Origin: Marsupella aquatica
Lineage: Eukaryota > Marchantiophyta
Reading direction: 5' to 3'
NCBI GenBank assembly: GCA_973895155.1
Contig: OZ316899.1
Coordinates: 15,500,001-15,564,000, forward strand
Length of the DNA: 64,000 nucleotides
The position numbers and the translations under genes are program-made. Shown in pieces: positions 10,726-20,983 of this stretch. A model generated the notes under the pieces. That model worked only from the letters and a program-made list of their open reading frames with translations, was not told the origin of the DNA and did no database searches. Each line of letters begins with the position of its first letter. Within the stretch, counting starts at the first letter, position 1.

Positions 10726-12015
10726 ATGGGATCCCCAATAGATGAGAGATTACCACCGCTGGGAACGGATCTTCAACAAATTGTGAATACTTCACCCCGA
10801 CATTCAGCTGAGTACTACTTTAATCTTGTAGGTGAGATTTGCAAGATGTTGGAGTGTGATCCTGATCATTTGATCAAAGTATTAGATGAGGTTATGTGTA
10901 GATTATCACGTATTTCAAGTCACAACCAGCACTTGGAATACTGTGAAGATCTCGTCCACAGATTCACTCAGATGTTCGGCTGCAACACCAAGCAAGTTTA
11001 CTCTGCAGTTCGCTATCATACCTCAGCATCAGGCTCTCCCATTTCTTATTCTAGTTCTCCTTCTAGCCATTCACCTACCTCTCCTTATAGTCCTTCAAAT
11101 CAACCAAACCAACTTTTTCCTAGTTTTCCAGAACCTGAGATCACTCTTGTAGGTGCACATCTTGCCATTTCTTTCCCTGACACTCTTCCACCCAGTCAAG
11201 ACAAATCATGCCAAGTTAATTTTATCCCTACCCTGCATATTGATCCAAAAACCCCTCAGGAAAGTATTAGAGTCTCAGACCTTAGATCCCCTCCTATTTT
11301 AGAGTTTTGGAAATATTACCATAAGAAGAGGGTTGAATGCCTTTATATCTTGAAACTTCATCTGCTAGAGGTCACTCGCTTGGAGATAGCAGAAATGGAT
11401 GAGATTTGGACAGAAGCTGAGTATTTTTGCCCTAATCTTGCTGTCATGATCCTCATTGGACACCTTGTATTGGAGAATGGAGATCTCGCTCTAGCTTGTT
11501 TCGGGAATCTACCTGCTTATGTCCTGGAGTTCATCATTGTCTTCTTAAGACAAACCAAGAGGATATTTCAGATGAATCATGAAGCTTCTCCAATCCAGCC
11601 TGTTGTCCTCCAACGATTTGTTACTCCAGTCTCTGAGAAGCAGAGGATCTGGAATAACATTACTTCTCAGCGATTAACAGAGTATACTCTGAAGTGGCGT
11701 GAACTCCTACCTAGAGTTACTTCATTTCTACCACTTGCCAGAGACTCCGAGATATTCATGGCCAAGTTTCCTCAAAACTACCATGCTACTTGCTGCACTT
11801 ACGACTTCATTGGTATTTACATGCAAGCTAGCAAGGTAAATACCATGCTACACCGGAGGCTACTTCCTGTACTTGATCTTGAACGACAGCGGAAGTCCTT
11901 ACCTTTCTATCGACATCACACTCAAGATATGGATGCAATTCGAGAAGCTATGCAGACCAACACCTACACCAGAGCTCAACAACCAGATCCGACGGCACTA
12001 TTTCAACAAGATTAG
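10726..12015 (+). CDS. Hypothetical retroelement-associated protein 2
   Basis: An open frame of 429 codons from ATG 10726. I do not recognise the family. The N-terminus has two variants of the motif that closes the previous ORF (EICKMLECDPDHLIKVLDEV; DLVHRFTQMFGCNTKQVYSAV), then a Ser/Pro/Tyr-rich linker with heptad-like words (SPTSPYSPSNQ) resembling RNA polymerase II CTD repeats. The C-terminal 240 residues look like a folded helical domain (LEFWKYYHKKRVECLYILKLHLLEVTRL is followed by long amphipathic stretches). No catalytic or membrane signature is evident. It probably forms one unit with 9573-10703. Its location between an RT fragment and a primer-binding site suggests a retroelement accessory protein. 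Confidence 0.6.
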   Translation: MGSPIDERLPPLGTDLQQIVNTSPRHSAEYYFNLVGEICKMLECDPDHLIKVLDEVMCRLSRISSHNQHLEYCEDLVHRFTQMFGCNTKQVYSAVRYHTSASGSPISYSSSPSSHSPTSPYSPSNQPNQLFPSFPEPEITLVGAHLAISFPDTLPPSQDKSCQVNFIPTLHIDPKTPQESIRVSDLRSPPILEFWKYYHKKRVECLYILKLHLLEVTRLEIAEMDEIWTEAEYFCPNLAVMILIGHLVLENGDLALACFGNLPAYVLEFIIVFLRQTKRIFQMNHEASPIQPVVLQRFVTPVSEKQRIWNNITSQRLTEYTLKWRELLPRVTSFLPLARDSEIFMAKFPQNYHATCCTYDFIGIYMQASKVNTMLHRRLLPVLDLERQRKSLPFYRHHTQDMDAIREAMQTNTYTRAQQPDPTALFQQD

Positions 12016-13483
12016 CTCTACTGCGACCATAATTAAGTTATATAGAGCTACGCAATTTTAGTTAAATATTTAAAGTAGTCAAAAAAATCTCATACTTTTC
12101 CAGGATATAGCCCTTACGTAATATAACGTACCCTGAAAATCTCAACTCAAACCGACATGTGGTTTGAAAGTTAAAAATATTTTTGTTTTGTTATTTTGTG
12201 CTTAGACGCGAAAGCGCTAATGCGCCCATGCTCTTATGCGCGCATGCGCCCAACACTTAGAAAATTTTCCGGTTTTCGTATTCTACAACATTTTTAACAC
12301 TTTTATCTATTTTATTGAGACACTTAGGCACCTCAAAAAAGTCTCATATTTTTCTAGCATGAAGAATATACATTAGAGACCACTTAAGAAAAGTCTCACC
12401 TTTTTATGACTTTTAGTTTAGAAATTAAAATTTGGATAAAACCCCTATTCATTAGTTTTACCACAAATTCCCTTTTACAATAGTTAACCCCTGAAATATC
12501 TTTTAGTTAGTTTTTCATTCCAGGAACATTCCACTGAACCATAAGTACTCCTATAGTACACTTTTGTTACTTTTACTTTTACCCATGACCCTTGAGATAA
12601 GAAAGGGCATGTCCTTTCATTATCTCTTTTCCCTTTTTGTTCCTCCTAGTATATAAGTAGTAGTTCTCATGTCATTTATGGTGTGAAGAAGTTTCATGAG
12701 TGCTCAGTTGCAAGATTGTAACTTTGTTACCTCCATTTGTAGCAAGCACTCCATTGCATATGAGTACTTAATACAAAGGAATTCTTCCCCCTTCAAGTCT
12801 AAATGAATGAAAAGTTTGGACCCTTGAAGTAAAATTATTGTGATTGTTAAATCTTTCGAGTATGTGGAAATATATTCCTTGTTGGTGATGTTTCACATAT
12901 TCCTTAGTTCTTGATGCATAGTTTTTGACGTGACATTGCTTGTGCACGGGATGCAAAGATTGTTGCTTACCAAGTACTTATGGCTTCAAATTTGATCATG
13001 ATGATATCTCTTATTTGTGACACAAAGTACCGATTGGATACAGAAGTGATTGATTACTAGTCTCCACTCAGTACCTTGGAAGGAAAAGTTGAGACATGTT
13101 GACGGCATTTTAGTAATCATCCTAGTACCGTAATCCTTTCCAGAAATGTTCTTGCGGATATATCACCTAAATCATATCAAATGAAGTTATGTTGAGGAGT
13201 CACCTTGGTTGTTTCCTAACTCCCTCACCATACCTCAAGATTTTCATTGTGTTTTGTTAATTGTTTTCATTTGTTAATTTTATTTACAATGTTAAGCAAA
13301 CATTCAAAACTATGCCTTGCTGAGCAACCATAGTAAAAGGCTCACCTTTGTGTTTTTGTTACTTAAGTCATTCAAAAGTGCTAAATCATAGAAAATCATT
13401 CCTTACATGTTCTTCCATGGGAACGAATACCGAGTTTTGGATCTTAAATGTTTATTTATGTCCCTAGTGTGATACTACATACA
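12016..13483 (+). other. AT-rich non-coding region, likely LTR promoter part
   Basis: No convincing gene. The stretch is AT-rich with many CTCA/TTTT runs. It holds a TATA box at 12650-12657 and ends in ACATACA immediately before a tRNA-complementary primer site, as expected for U3/R/U5 of an LTR. Confidence 0.45.
12650..12657 (+). promoter_or_regulatory. TATA box of putative LTR
   Basis: TATATAAG in a CT-rich context, about 830 bp before the inferred LTR end. Its position suits an LTR promoter driving the element that starts with the primer site at 13488. Confidence 0.4.
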
Positions 13484-13487
13484 ATTT

Positions 13488-13507
13488 TGGGCGCCGCTGC
13501 CGGGGAA
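13488..13507 (+). promoter_or_regulatory. Primer-binding site, tRNA-Asp type
   Basis: TGGGCGCCGCTGCCGGGGAA starts four bases after the inferred LTR end ACATACA. Apart from one extra G it closely matches the tRNA-Asp primer sites common in plant gypsy elements (TGGCGCCGTTGCCGGGGA). It marks the start of the internal region of an element transcribed rightward. Confidence 0.65.
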
Positions 13508-14050
13508 CAGATTTAGGAATGATTTTTCATTCAGGCAGTGAATGATTAAATTAATTGTGGACCCTTAGTAGAAGAGGGATTTTTAAGAAGAAGGAAGAGG
13601 AACCAATGCAAGAAGGAGGAGAAGAATCCAACTGCAAAGAAGTCATTGGTGCTGTTCTTTTTAATGACCTTGTATACAAAAGGGAGAGAGGTGAATTACC
13701 AAGGAAGCTCCAATTTTCCTATAGGAAGATCATCCTTCTCAAAGTCCTAATTAATCAACCTCTTTGAGAAGAACTACAAGAGGGAGGCTGGCAGTGGATG
13801 CCAAATTAAAAGTTAAATTTTCTTGGCAGTCCTATTCTAATGGATGTATTGGAGGAATGGCAAATTGCAGTGTTTGAAGTGCGACCATACACCCTGGAAA
13901 ATGCCCCTGGAGCATTTGTAGAGGTGATAAGGGAGGAAGCCCTTCCATCCGTAAGAAGAAAGAAGAGGGAAATTAAAGCCAAGAAAGAAAGATGTAAGGG
14001 TGCTTAGTTAACCCGGACTGGCGGAGTGGCCGGTACACTGCAAGCGTGAA
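13508..14050 (+). pseudogene. Decayed leader/gag-like remnant
   Basis: Short basic frames (for example 13555-13767, with KKKEEEPMQEGGEE) and stretches with coding-like composition follow the primer site, but no recognisable gag domain is left. It is probably the start of a truncated internal region. Beyond about 14015 the base composition changes (GC-rich), suggesting a junction with a different element. Confidence 0.3.
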
Positions 14051-14104
14051 AGGCTCGGCCTATAAGTGATGAGGAAGCGACGGGCAATCGACGAGCTCTC
14101 AGGG

Positions 14105-14112
14105 TATAAAAA
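14105..14112 (+). promoter_or_regulatory. TATA box upstream of LTR-protein paralogue
   Basis: TATAAAAA followed by GGGGG, about 50 bp before the frame that leads into the paralogous LTR protein. A good core-promoter match by sequence and position only. Confidence 0.4.
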
Positions 14113-14159
14113 GGGGGTCGATCCTTTGCAGTGCACCAGTTCTTCAGTCCACGCGCCAA

Positions 14160-15775
14160 CTTTGACCCTAGTTCTCTCGCTTATCTTTAGTCGCCTTCCA
14201 TCTCCTCTGAATGTCGCACATGATCCTTTCCAGTTTGGCCATATGATTCTGGATGCAGTTCCTGTCTATCAAAGGGCACTTGCCCGACTCGTTGAAACAC
14301 GCCAACCCGCGATGATACGAGATTGAACGCAAGTACGACAGAGCCATCCGCCTAGCAGGCCGCCATCACTATCTCCTTAACTTTGATTACCCGTCCCAGA
14401 GCGAGCTTTACCAACCCGAAGAAAATCAAGGTACTTCTTCAACAGAGGCAAATATATCGGCTTCTGGGAGGCATTGCTTTGGCTCCCGGACGAGGTCTTC
14501 AACATCCCGGGCATGATCGACTTACAGCGGCACCACTTTGACCACATCCCCGCTTGGGTCCGGGACATCATCAACAGCAAGTCCAGCGCTACCCGATCTA
14601 CAAGGGTGTCTACACTTGCATCAGAAAACCTCTATCGGCACCTACAAAATTTCATGGCAACTACACCATCGACCACCGGTGCCAGCCCAGCCATGCTTGT
14701 ACCCGCACCAGTCCAGGCTTAGGCTCAGCCTTAGCCTCAACCTCAACCTAGCCGATCCCCACCGCCGGTTGCCCCGCAAGTACAAGTACGCTCCATTGTC
14801 AACGCTGTGGACCTCAGCGATGATGAAGACAATACCTTACCCCTGCTCAGGCGGCCTAGAGGAGCAAGCACCCAGGGAGCCGACACTACATCGCCCCTTC
14901 CCCAGGCCCGGACCCAAGTAGTGGCTCCAGCGGATAACATGGTAACCGTAGCCTCCCCGGCCCCAATACTAACGGCGGTGGCACTACCCATACTTGATCG
15001 GGAGGATGGGGAGGTGTCACCCTCCCCGAGCCATCATGGGAGCCAATCTCGGGGAAAGAAGAGGAAGGAACCCGCAGCTGTATCCGGGCTACCCATGGCC
15101 ATGGTAGCCGCGGCCAAGGTAACAATGCACCGCATGGGGGAAAATGTGCATATGAACATCCTCCACCCCAAACATGCGATGTACTTGAAGACTCAGGGGT
15201 TCGAGCACCTTGCCTCTCTCCCTTGGAACACCTGCAGATACTACGGGGAGGACATGATGGAGTTTGTCAAGAATTATGACAACATCTGTCAGCATACTCG
15301 GCTGCGGGGGAGGAATATGTCCCTCATAGAGGAGCAGCTCAGGATGATCTTTGGGCTACCCGAGGGTGATCACCGAGTTGAATCACGGGCTCCTGGGGGC
15401 AAGGGAGCCAAGTACCAATCCTCGAGGTTTCCCTCCAAGGGGTCAGTGGACAATGGGTTCGTGATGAGGACCTGCCTCATCCCCGAGATAGGTGAGCGGC
15501 TGGAGTTCCAGAGGTACGCCCTCCACATGATGGAACCCCGGGGCAAGATCTCCACTGCCCAGGTTATCCAGGTCAAGAACTATCGACCTAGGAAGTGGGC
15601 TTCGTACTTCGCTAAGAAGTTCCATGAAGAGATGGAGCGGCAAAGGAAGTTGCTATACATCAGCGGGAAGGTGTATTTCACGAGCCACATCAAGATCATT
15701 CTCGAGTGGTACGCCCGGTTTGATCAAAGAACCCTTCCCCGGGTCAACGTAACTAAGTTGGTCCCGACTAGGTAG
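14160..15775 (+). pseudogene. Diverged paralogue of the LTR-encoded protein
   Basis: From about 14420 to 15775 one frame is open apart from two TAG stops (14720-14722 and one shortly after) that lie in a CAG/CAA-rich stretch and look like CAG-to-TAG changes. The longest stop-free piece, 14807-15775, ends VNVTKLVPTR. It parallels the giant-LTR protein in domain order: an acidic/basic linker (RGKKRKEPA), then YLKTQGFEHLASLPW, MIFGLPEGDHRV, FVMRTCLIPEIGERL and ISTAQVIQVKNYRPRKWASYFAKKF. These match KYQGFMAGSGLEAFVKLPW, VFGLPMGNKTKV, FFRNTCTNPHIGEMI and IGKAQVYLAERPDPSRDYNGYLL of copies L1-L5. Identity is low but order and spacing agree. This shows the domain is not confined to one element family. 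The long coiled coil is absent. Confidence 0.65.
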
Positions 15776-16109
15776 ATCTTCTTGGTGTCGCGAGGACTTA
15801 AAGTTAGGGGCTCCTCGGGCAAACTACACGTTTCTGGCTGCGATCAAGACAGGTGACAAGCACTTTTCGGAGCAAACTCTCACTCCTTTATATTTTTTAC
15901 TTTTCTCACAAAGGTTACAATAGGTGCCCTCGAGTAAGCTTGCCCACAAGAGTCTGGTAGCTGGCCCTACGGCGGGCCGCTACCTCTAACTTGTTGGGTA
16001 GAACTCCTCGAGTGACTAACTACTCAAAATCTGATGGAAAAACTATCCTCCTTAGCTCACAAAAACCAAAAACTTGACTAGCTACTCCACTAGTCTAAAA
16101 CAGCTCGCA

Positions 16110-16275
16110 CGGAACTCGGGCTTGGACCAACGAGGCTCCAAACTTGAGAAATCCTCGCCTGGATTGACAAGACTCCAAACTTGAGAAATCCCCGCCTGGA
16201 TCAACGAGACTCCAGACTCAAGAAATTCCCCGCCTGGATCAAAAACTCCCCACCTGGATCAAAAACTCACTCGGA
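16110..16275. repeat. Minisatellite, about 40-bp unit
   Basis: Imperfect tandem copies built around AACTTGAGAAATCCCCGCC, TGGATCAACGAGACTCC and CCGCCTGGATCAAAAACTC. Four to five units are recognisable, the last ones shortened. Confidence 0.6.
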
Positions 16276-16596
16276 ACTCCAAACCCGCCGCACAACAATC
16301 GAGTTGCACAGAACGGAGCGAAACTCACAGAACGCAACTCAATAGATCTCAATAGACAACCGCCAACCTCAATGAGCCGAGGCTCAAGTCTTAAGTAGCA
16401 TCGGAAACCCAACCATTCAGCCTGAGCCAGCTGCCAGCAGCGAGGCTCATCCAAACTCCAAGCCTGGTGACTCACCCAAACACCAAACCTGGTGACGACG
16501 AGTCACCCAATCACCAAACCTCAATCCATCCAACCAAGCAGCCCCTCTAAGTCAGCATGCACGTAACCCAACCGGGAGGCCTCGCCCATCATCCCC

Positions 16597-16604
16597 TATA
16601 AAAG
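16597..16604 (+). promoter_or_regulatory. TATA box
   Basis: TATAAAAG in the context CCCCTATAAAAGCC. It could belong to a decayed LTR; no plus-strand gene follows it. Confidence 0.3.
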
Positions 16605-16681
16605 CCATTCCTGAGCCAAAATCTTTTGGCACGACATCCTCCCCCAGTAAACTTGAGCAGCCTCCGGTCTGCTCCAATCGA

Positions 16682-17573
16682 TCAGATTTCCTTTAAGTTT
16701 GAGTCGGAACTCAAGCCATGCGCCTGGACCACTTCCTCCTCAAGAAACTCAAACCCAAAGCCTTTAGACTTGGCCTTAGGCACTCCACTTTCTAGAAACT
16801 CAAAGTCCAACTCATCCAAACCAGAACCAGTCAAGCCACTTTCGAAACTCAAGTCCAATGGATGCGCCTGGACCAGTGCCTCGTCTTCAAATTCACTCAA
16901 GTTGGAACTTGAGTCCATTTCATCTCTAGTTCGCACCTTGCAAACCTTCACTCTCTCCCGTATGTCAATGACTCGATAGTCAATCCGATCAAGCTCTTGA
17001 ATCTGCCTCTTCAAGTTGTGATGGATCCCTCAATTGTCAGCATACTCCTGAACATCCCAATACAAATCTGGCCACCAATACTCCTTTTGGATCTGCTCAT
17101 AGACCTTCGCCCTTATTCCTTTCAAACCACCTTTGACCTCAGCATCATAGACTTCCTCCAAAATCCGCTTTTGCTCATCCTTAGAATTGACAACTCTCCT
17201 CGGTACTAGCATGGGCCCCTTAGGTTTCCACCAAAGGTAGCCCCTCTCTAAGAATGAACTTATCAGAATTCACTCGAATGTCTTCGAACGTTTTACCATC
17301 CTGCTTCAGCCGCTTCGCAAAGTCACTCAGATACTTCCCAATGTCTAGTAGCTCTCCTGAGTAACACTCTTCCTTGAACACTAGGCTCCCCATCTTTTGG
17401 TCCGCAATTGGCTCCCCTTTGAACTTTGTACTTAGATCCATCTTAGCATCTTGGTTCTCCCCCATAGCAATGCCAACTTCTGCCGCTGTTGGATCTCGCA
17501 GCTGCTTTCAGTTCCTCTCATTTCCAGGTAGAACCGCCAGAAACTGAACCACCTCCTTATCATCTTTGCCCCG
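16682..17573 (-). pseudogene. Decayed pol remnant (integrase N-terminus)
   Basis: Minus-strand frames 17465-17220, 17212-17030 and 17014-16682 read in order as the end of a pol linker (KFILREGLP), an integrase N-terminal region (PMLVPRRVVNSKDEQ..., KGGLKGIRAKVYEQIQKEYWWPDLYWDVQEYADN) and a Ser/Glu-rich segment. The YWWPDLYWDV motif is the classical integrase zinc-domain signature, but the two His residues expected before it are lost. A frameshift separates the first two pieces. It ends exactly where the 5' LTR of element A begins, so element A was inserted in or beside this older relic. Confidence 0.6.
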
Positions 17574-20500
17574 TGTGATGCCTAACCAGGAATCACTAGG
17601 CCGGTTAAGTGGGAAAAAGGAAGTGTACCCTAGAAATACCTTAGTATAGTTACAAGAATGAGGAAAATATAAACAATTAAGGGTGACTATGGAACCCGGG
17701 CCGAGGCCGGAAGTAAGGACGTCGGGGGAGAGAATACGATTAGGGTTAGGGCGCACTAAGTGTCGGCGGCTAGGGGTAACCAACGATAGGGAAGACCAGA
17801 GGAGGAGAGGGGTAAGGACAGCTCGCGAGGAATGGTGGCTCATTTGCAAGCACGAACTGGGCAGACGACTACGGGAGGCCAACTACTGTCAGCTGCTTAG
17901 ACAAGCACTCTGGGCGGGAGCAGATACCAACGAACAACTCAAGGAGGGTATGAGCAACGTCAATCAAGTGGCACATTTTTGGGGATGCCTGTTCGAACGG
18001 GCAACTGAGTACATTGGGACTTACAAGGACAAAGAATTGGAGAGAGCAGCTCGAGAATGGCAGGAGCTCGCTTGACTGTGGGAGCTGCAGAAATCTGCCT
18101 TCTTAGGAGGAGAATTCATCAAGGCCGAGTTCTTGTGGACTCCTACTGCCAATCAGCTTGACAACCTTCTGTTTTGCGAAAACAGGATTGTCGGCATTTG
18201 AGAAGCCATCAACCGCTGCAACGACATACACTGGGAGTTGAAGGGTAGCACGGAGGGGTGGACAAAGGCAACCGTGCTAGGAGAAACATCCACAATAGCC
18301 GAGATGAAGAGGAAAGGAAACAACAACGAAGAGGCCACCCCGACAAAAAGAACGAGGTCGGTGGCACCAAGGAAGCCAGCAGAGCAGGGAAGCAGGAGGC
18401 AGGCGGAAGCCGAAGAGGAGGAGGTCAATCCCATCAATGCCATTCCAACAAAGGATGACACCTAGAAAGGCTGGGCGGCGACCCTACCAGAAGAAGTGCA
18501 ACTGCATTTTGCACGGGAGGAGGATGCATGCTTTACGACCATGCAGACCAAGAAGTACCAGGGCTTCATGGCCGGATCCGGCTTGGAAGCCTTCGTAAAA
18601 TTACCATGGCTGAAGCCGGAGGTGCCGGATTCAGACTTATTAGAATTCGTGGGATCATGGGAGCCCGAGACCAATTCCACAAGGGTGTATGGGAAGGATT
18701 TCTATCTCACTCCCCGGGTGATTGCCAAAGTGTTTGGCTTGCCGATGGGCAATAAGACCAAAGTAGATACCAGGAAGACCTTGCCAGACAAGGAGTTTTG
18801 GTCGTTTCCAGGGCCATCAACAAAGAATGGCTTCTTTCGAAATACCTGCACCAACCCACACATAGGAGAAATGATCGATTTCTTGCGGGTGACCATGCAT
18901 TGTAACTTGCCGAGGGCAAAGATCGGCAAGGCACAGGTCTATCTGGCGGAGAGGCCAGACCCAAGCCGAGACTACAATGGGTACCTCCTCACCCAACTAA
19001 AGAAGATCTTGAAGGAGGAACAGCTGGTGATCGGCATGGGAAGCGTGTCCCGGCTTGGCTATCACATGCCGCTGTTGTGCTGGTATGCCAGAAGTCAGAT
19101 CTTTGCCCCAATACTTCCCCTGCAGGCGAGGGCACCAGAGGAAGTCCCGGAGCAGAGGCCGGCAACAGAGGAGCCCAACCAGCCCGCCAGTCCTATGATC
19201 GAGCAGATGTTTCAGCCAAGAAAAGAAGACTTGCCGATGCAGCAATCAGGCATGCAGAATCTGCTGAAATTGCTGGAAAAGGAGAAGAGAACGGCACCGG
19301 CAACGACAACGGCACCGGCACCGGTACAGGACACTGCCCCAGAGGTCGGCCTAAGCCGACTCAGGAGGGAAAACCCCTTTATCGGAGCCAAGGTGAGTAG
19401 GAGGCCAAAACACGAGTTGGGAGTTCGAATGTATGTGGGAGCCTCCAGCCCTGAATTGGAGGCAAAGCAACCTAAGGCTCCTGCCCGCGGAAAGCAGAGG
19501 GAGAAGACAACTTGGAACCCAGAGGAGGAACCAGGGCCCGTGATCTGTGAGGCCGTTTTTACGGCGGGACCAGGAGAACAGAGGGGGAAGCCGGGAGTCC
19601 AAGCAGTGGAGGAGGCGGTGGAGGACTACAGCAATGATAACTCCGGCTATGGGTCGGATCATCATGTACCAGGAGTAAGAACCTGTGGCCGCTTTATCCC
19701 CACGCTTCCAAGAGTAGTTCGAGGGGATCCCACCCAACAGAGCAGCCCCGAGTCCCCCCCCACCAGATGTCGCTCCCCCAAGATTTGACGGCATAAAGCA
19801 GACGGCACAAGAGTTTCAAGAGCAACTCAGAGAGGAAGAGAAGGCAGCCTTGGCTAGGGAGAAAGATTTACTAGGAGGAGATTGGCCAGAGGACATCAGG
19901 CGGCTTGCCAAAAAAAGAAGCAACCCTCTTGCCACCATAGAAGAAATCCGCAGGGCGGCTTGGGAACAGAGACCGAGGTGGTTGATGTCGATGACTTCTA
20001 CTTACTCCACCTATGCTAAAGATGGAGCCATGGAGTACGGGGAGATGTGTGGGGAACTTGCGCTCAGCATCTTTGGGGAGGAGTTGGAGCAGGGACCCTT
20101 TTTCCAGAGGGAGATATTGGAGAAGCACCAATTAGAAGAAGCAGTGGCTTTGGAGAGAAGCAAGAAGGACGAGGTCATCTGGCGGCTTAGGGAGATGGAA
20201 GCCGAGGTGGAAGACCTAAAGGCAGCCAAGAAAGCCCAAGATGAGCTACGGATTAAACGGCATGAGCTAAACATCGTGCAGGGGCAGTTGGATACCGCGT
20301 AGTCTGATAATCAGATTATCAAGGATAAACTGATTCAGACCCAAGGAGAGTTGGCCGAGGCGGTCAAAGAAAGGGAGAAGTGGAAACGAGAGCTGAGAGA
20401 CGTAGAGGAGGCCCACATAGCAGCAAACAACCGGGCCATGGCAGAGACTCAGAGAAGGGAGAGGGCGTTGAAGGAGGAACTCGAGGATATCCGCGGAGCT

Positions 20501-20952
20501 CTAGAGCAGAAGGAAGCCAAGTTAGGAAAATCCTATCAAGGGATTATTATGCTACAAGAGGAGCTTGCTTCCCTGACAGCCAGCTTCAAGGCCGACCTCC
20601 GTGAGAAAGACGACCAGCTCAACCAGACTTATGCCAAGATGAATAAAATGGAGTTTGATGTCATGACAGAGCTCGACGAGGAGCTAAGAGCAACCCAGGA
20701 GGAGAGGGCTACCTTAAAGAAAGAGTTGGAAGAAGCCCAAAAAGAGTTGGAAGAAGCCCAGAAGGAGCTGAAGGAGGCAAGGAAGGACCTGGACAAAACC
20801 CAGGAGGAGTTGGAAGAAACCACAAGGAAGATGGAGAACTTACAGCGGCGGGCCGACAACCAAACGGAGCGGCTGAAGAAACACGCCGCAGTATTTAAGT
20901 GCTTAGCTTCATCTATTCCAACTCCAATTGTGGGAACCCCGTTACCAGGAGT

Positions 20953-20983
20953 CACTAGTAGAAATACCCCCTATTTTTGACCA
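20953..20983 (+). repeat. CACTA left terminal inverted repeat
   Basis: 31 bases, from CACTAGTAGA to TTTTTGACCA, identical to the reverse complement of 23515-23545. Target duplication AGT lies just outside. Confidence 0.92.

Larger units (their letters stand above)
9034..13483 (+). mobile_element. Probable second-family LTR carrying two ORFs
   Basis: This is an inferred LTR. The left edge is where the RNase H homology stops (TGTGATATAGC at 9034); the right edge is ...CTACATACA at 13483, four bases before a good primer-binding site. That gives TGT...ACA ends and a length of about 4.45 kb, close to the giant LTRs of element A. Inside are two ORFs (9573-10703 and 10726-12015), then about 1.4 kb of AT-rich non-coding DNA with a TATA box at 12650. 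No second copy lies in this window to confirm the ends, so the left edge may be off, and the ORFs could instead lie between pol and a shorter LTR. The stretch 9097-9563 holds no gene, only runs of GCG/ATGCGC-type motifs. Confidence 0.4.
15776..16681. other. Non-coding stretch with minisatellite and TATA box
   Basis: No gene is seen. It holds AT-rich DNA (15880-15920), then a run of repeats at about 16110-16275, then a TATA box at 16597. It is probably part of another LTR, because pol remnants follow on the opposite strand. Confidence 0.4.

Noticed and set aside
14010-14070. tRNA-like string near GGCGGAGTGGCCGGTACACTGCAAGC
   Set aside because: No acceptor or T-arm pairing could be found.
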